Source: Talpa occidentalis
Taxonomy: Eukaryota; Chordata; Mammalia; Eulipotyphla; Talpidae
Assembly (NCBI RefSeq): GCF_014898055.3
Contig: NW_023603184.1
Coordinates: 30,110,808-30,174,807 of the forward strand
Length of the DNA stretch: 64,000 bases
Direction: 5' to 3'
This document shows, piece by piece, positions 59,859 through 64,000 of this stretch (positions are counted from its first letter, which is position 1; each line of letters starts with the position of its first letter). The notes under the pieces are model-generated. The model made no database searches, was not told the DNA's origin, and worked only from the letters and a program-made list of their open reading frames with translations. The translations under genes were made by a program, and so were the position numbers.

Positions 59859-61559
59859 TTTAAATGGTGTTTTTAGCATTATAACATATCAAAAAGCTCT
59901 ACTTGAGTCTTTTTAAAAAGCAACTATAACAGAAGGAAGAACAAACAGGATTTCCTCTATAACTAATATTGACTTAACTTTATAGGGTCCCAAGCCTGAA
60001 CTTCTCTGTTTATTCATGAAACAAAGCCAGGCTATTGGTCCATTTGGATTTACTTCCAACCTTCACAGTTCAGACTGTACAGCCAGTTTAACTCTTGGCC
60101 TCTCAGGTGACGTGACTTACAAGGGTTATAGAAGAGGCCACAGTAGTGCTGGGAGGTTGCGAAAGAAACTCATGCTCTGGCCCATAGCCCAGTAGAATAG
60201 AGTCCCTCAGCAAAACAGTTTCCACTGCTTACACTTGGGAGTTAGCCCTCCGTTAGCCTTTGTCTCAAACCATCTGGATGTTAAAAGTGCTAATAAGCAA
60301 CCGTCTCAGTGGTGGAATAATTTCAGTCTGGTGATTCTGTTCTGGAAGGCTCTATAATGAAAGAGATCCTGGCAATAAAACAACAAAGCAGTTTCCTAAG
60401 TTTGAGGTCATTTAAGCCTACTTGTGAGAAGGCATACTGATAACTGAGAGTGGGTATTGGAGACTTGACATAGTGGCTCTGCTGTTTTTGTAGATGAAAG
60501 GGTATCTTGTCCAATACCCTCCTCCTAGCTCTCTTAAATGCAGTAAGTGTGGATCTTTTCTTAGAGATCCCAGAATTATTTCATAGCTCTTACTGTGACA
60601 ATTGTTGGGAAAGTTAATGAAATTTGGCAGTTCCCTGAGAGTTGTCCAGATCATTTAAAATTTGACCTCTAAGTTACTGCCAGAGGATAACAGCTTTGAG
60701 TCCTCTCAATCACAGTATTATTTAAGAAAAATATTATTTGTCCTAAGGAAGACTAGAGGTGTCTGTGCGTGTGTGTATGTCCTGGTATAATACTGTACTG
60801 CCTATTACACTGGCCAGTTTCACACAGAGATGAAAACTGAATGTATGTGTTATTATTTTTATAAGAAACAGATATTTAGGTAGTGGAAAAGCCATTTGTG
60901 AGATGGCTAGTGGGCACAAATGCATTTATTCATTTTATTTCAAGATCATGTTTCACTTTAATATTCGTGAAAGGCATTTGTCAAGAATTTCAACTTTAAT
61001 ATTTTATGAAATTATCTTAAATATAGCAACACTGGTAATGAATTGGCATGCAGCAACAACCCTTTTCTCCTCCTCACTAGCTTAAATGTCTGTATCTATA
61101 AGCAATTCTTTCTTTCCAGCTTTACAATCATTTTTCTTTTGAGTTTTCCTTGGAAACCTCACAACCTTAGGAAACATTCCACACACTTTCACTTTCAAGA
61201 GTAAGTCACATCTCTCACATTTCATTTAAAACTCTGGTTCACAGAGTTATTAACCTAATGTCACATCTCTCTATCATATCTGATGGTTCTCTATGATCTG
61301 GCAAAATAAGAAAGCAGGTGCTGTTGAAAAACTTTACAATTAGTAGTTCATTTGTTTCCCATAATAAGCCTTTGAGTTAGGGTCAGCTCATCTAAATTAA
61401 TCTAAATAGGCCATTTCTTGAATTTTATACCTAATTTATTGATTTGTTTATAAAATACTCATAGAATCTCTAAGTGTGAGGTACTGTTCTTAGTACCTCA
61501 GAAATAAAAATAAGGTTGGGTCCCTACCATGCTTCCGAGGAGTGCTGGGTCATGTAATT

Positions 61560-64000
61560 AATAGAGCAAATTGCAGCTGATTTGCTGTACATTGTACAAT
61601 TGATAGAGACTTTGGGCTTGTGATCTGTGGCAACTGATATGGCAAATGCAATCTTTCTGTTCCATTAGAAGAGAGATCAGATGCATTCACATTCCTGTGG
61701 GACAGACTATAATATTCATGTAAGCTTTTTTTTTTTAAAGATCTATTTTATTTATACAAGAGCCGGGGTACAGTCCAGATGCACGGGAGGGTGAGAGGAT
61801 TCACCAAAGACAGAGTGGGGAATAGAACAGGCAGACTGATGAAATACACTGCTGAGGGGAGCAGCGGGCGAGGCAGGAGAGGTCTGCTCGCCATGTGGGT
61901 TTCTCCGAGGCCGGTGGGGATAGAACCGGCACTGCAGAGTCTGCGAACAGCTTCACAGCGCTGCGCTCAACCCCTTGCGCCACCAGGGAGGCCCTCATGT
62001 AAGCTTTTGCCTCAGGGATATAGTAATACTCTTGCCGCTGTCATAATACACTCTGAAGAGTTTGGAACTGCCTGAACATCCCACAAAACATCCCACTGAT
62101 ACATTACATTGATGACATCAAACTGATTGTTCAGGATGAGAAAGAAGTGGCTGGTATGCTGAAGGCCTTGGTAAGTTACAACATTCCAGAGGGTTGGAGG
62201 TAAGTCCTATGAAAATTTAGGAATCTGACACTTCAGTGAAGTTTTCATGGGTCTAATGTACAGAAGCATGACAAGATAGCCCCTTCAAACCCAAAGACAA
62301 TTGCTGCATTTTTGTATCTGTTACTACAAAGACAGGAAATACAATGCCTGGCAGGCCTCTGTAGGCCTTATAGACAACATAGTCCAAATTTACAAATACT
62401 ACTCCACATACTGAATGACACAGAAAGCATAAGCTTTGAAAGCAGTGCAAATAGTCCCATCACTTGAATCATATAATCCAGCAGATCTTAGGGCATTGGA
62501 AGGATCAGAGGTGGGAAAAAATGTAGTGTCACATGGCCAGTCCCCAGGGAGAATAGCAATGCAAGTCTCTGGGCCTCTGGAGCAAGACCATGCCATTTGC
62601 AGCATAGAATTATATACCTTTGAGAAACAGGTTTGATGAGTTATGGGGATTAGCAGACAGAATACTTCATGGGATACCAAATGACCATGGGTCCAGAACT
62701 GCCCATTATGAGATAGATTCTGTTGGATATGTGAACTCATAAAGTCAGATTGATCCATCAGTAGTCCATTGTAATATGGAAATGATACATCTGAGATTGA
62801 ACCTGAACAGGGAAGAAGACAAATTGCATGTGCAGGTAGCCCAGACCCACATGTCACTCACTACATTTCCTTCCTCAGCTTGTTTCCCCGGGAGGTGCCC
62901 TATGTTTAGCTGAAGAAGGAAAAGCCAGGTTTGATTTATAGATGGGTCTGTATGTGGGAATAAGTTGAAAAACGGATGATGGCTGCATTATCGTCACTTT
63001 CATAGAAAATTTTGAAAGATAGTGGAAAGAAAAAAATCTTTCCAGTGGGTGGAGATGTGAACAGAGCACCTAGTCATAGACTTTTTGTAGAATGAGAAGT
63101 GGCTCAGTGTATACAGCATGAGAAGTGGCCTAGAAAGAAAAGAATTAGAACATGGGAAATAAGAAGATAGAGGCATGTAGATGAACATAAAGAGTCTTGC
63201 ATCACACATTACAGCCTAACAGAAAGCATTACCATAGAAGAAGAGCTGGATAAGTAAGTAGATACAATAACCAGACCAGTACATATAAGCATGCCTTTGT
63301 CATCAACCACCCTAGAACGTGATGGGCACATGAACAAAGTGGCCATGGTCATGATGGCAGAGTTATGTCATGTTTCATTCCAATAAAATAGACTTTTCAC
63401 CAGAACTGGTTTTATATCTAGTTTCTGATGCTTCTAAATGTCCAACCTGTCAGCAACAGAAACTAAATGCGATCCCATAATTTCTTGATGAATCCAACTC
63501 ACCACTCAATATAGTCAGCTGCAAGAGATGGTGGTTTGTCTTCACAAGCTATGTTCCTCTCCTGAGAACAGCTTTTGGTGATTGTAATACCTCAGTCAAT
63601 ACCACAGTTCAGGGGCTTACAGGATGTCCCATTCGTGGGTAATGAATCCCATACAACAAACATCTGAACATGACCACTAGGATTGGACTCATGACTGTGC
63701 AAATCTATATCCATGGATCAGTCTGTAAGTATACTAGCCATATCATTTACTGCACCATTTAGAAGTATCCAACTTCAGAGAACTCTGTAGTAGCCTTCTA
63801 AAGGTACAGTTGCTGTCTGAAAGCATGTGGTGCCATCCTTTTCAGAGAAAAGTGCAGACTTGTTACTTTTCCTTCTGCTAATCATATAGGAACCTTCTCC
63901 CCCTTATCCCATAGAGCCATATGTATGATCTGAGAGAAAGGAGCTGTTGGAATTGTGGTGGATGCTGTGGGCTAAATCATAGATCTCTATGGTACCATGA
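61560..64000 (+). pseudogene. pol: Endogenous retrovirus pol remnant
   Basis: Reverse transcriptase landmarks occur in order on the plus strand: a TDMANA-type block A around 61641-61658 (first catalytic Asp), then LPQGY at 62010-62024, then YIDD (second catalytic pair) at 62105-62116. Further on, KCPTCQQQ at about 63438-63461 fits the CxxC half of the integrase zinc finger. Stops and frameshifts are frequent, so no enzyme can be made. A SINE at 61730-61994 splits block A from LPQGY. The element runs past the window end; no LTR or env is visible. The motifs fit a class III (ERVL-like) or class I element; I cannot choose. Confidence 0.8.
61730..61994 (-). mobile_element. T+ SINE nested in ERV pol
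   Basis: Perfect 14 bp duplications TCATGTAAGCTTTT at 61716-61729 and 61995-62008. Intermediate-type copy, tail at left, head GGGAGGCCC at right. Confidence 0.95.

Larger units (their letters stand above)
55710..61555. other. Long unassigned AT-rich stretch
   Basis: No gene. It holds L2-like scraps at about 56300-56400, 57660-57775 (GACTGGCACGTAGTATATAC), 59170-59390 and 61435-61530, a forward MIR at 58100-58210 (CTAACTGTGTGACCTTGTGC), and the microsatellites listed separately. The rest is not recognised. Confidence 0.5.

Noticed and set aside
62399..62857. 152-codon minus-strand open frame
   Set aside because: It is antisense to the decayed retroviral pol and has no recognisable domain.

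Overview
The window is noncoding, repeat-dense mammalian genomic DNA. I find no intact protein-coding gene, exon series, rRNA, functional tRNA or CRISPR array, and the open frames are short and mostly fall inside transposable elements. Ancient mammal-wide repeats (MIR-, L2-, MLT1-, MLT2-, MER5- and Tigger-like copies, plus old L1 3' ends) place it in a placental mammal. About twenty copies of one tRNA-derived SINE point to a specific lineage. The SINE has a head starting GGGCCTCCC(T/C)GGTGGCGCAGCGG, a perfect pol III A box and B box, a roughly 150 bp body, and a tail of AATAAA repeats, TCTTT and A-run (T+ class). Its design fits Rhin-1 of horseshoe and leaf-nosed bats. It does not match the carnivore, horse, camelid, pig, ruminant or vespertilionid SINEs I know, so a rhinolophoid bat is my tentative guess.

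Layout. 0-1.2 kb: old L1 3' end split by a solo LTR. 1.2-4.8 kb: a head-to-head SINE pair, a processed CDC42 pseudogene, one full SINE and one 124 bp short SINE. 4.8-14 kb: AT-rich unique sequence with a MIR, microsatellites and two SINEs. 14.1-15.3 kb: an old SINE interrupted by a younger SINE and by an L1 that itself carries another SINE. 15.3-18.2 kb: mostly unassigned. 18.2-20.8 kb: an MLT2-type ERVL LTR holding two SINEs and a solo class II-like LTR, which in turn contains a SINE. 20.9-25 kb: L1, an L2-like element, and a Tigger element broken by L1. 26-38 kb: MIRs, MLT1-like LTRs, three other LTRs, a SINE and small retrocopies. 38-44 kb: a lineage-specific L1 end, a possible hAT transposase relic and a retrocopy fragment. 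44.4-46.7 kb: a cluster of three young SINEs and an L1 end. 47-61.5 kb: mainly unassigned AT-rich sequence with three SINEs, L1/L2/MIR pieces and microsatellites. 61.56-64 kb: a decayed endogenous retroviral pol interrupted by a SINE and running off the window edge.

Nothing here works together as a genetic system. What the region records is layered retrotransposition: target-site duplications date insertions relative to each other, one SINE source locus seems to have passed on a private tail, and several poly(A)-tailed fragments of non-repeat transcripts have been inserted. Repeat family names are from memory of consensus sequences and would need a RepeatMasker/Dfam run to confirm.
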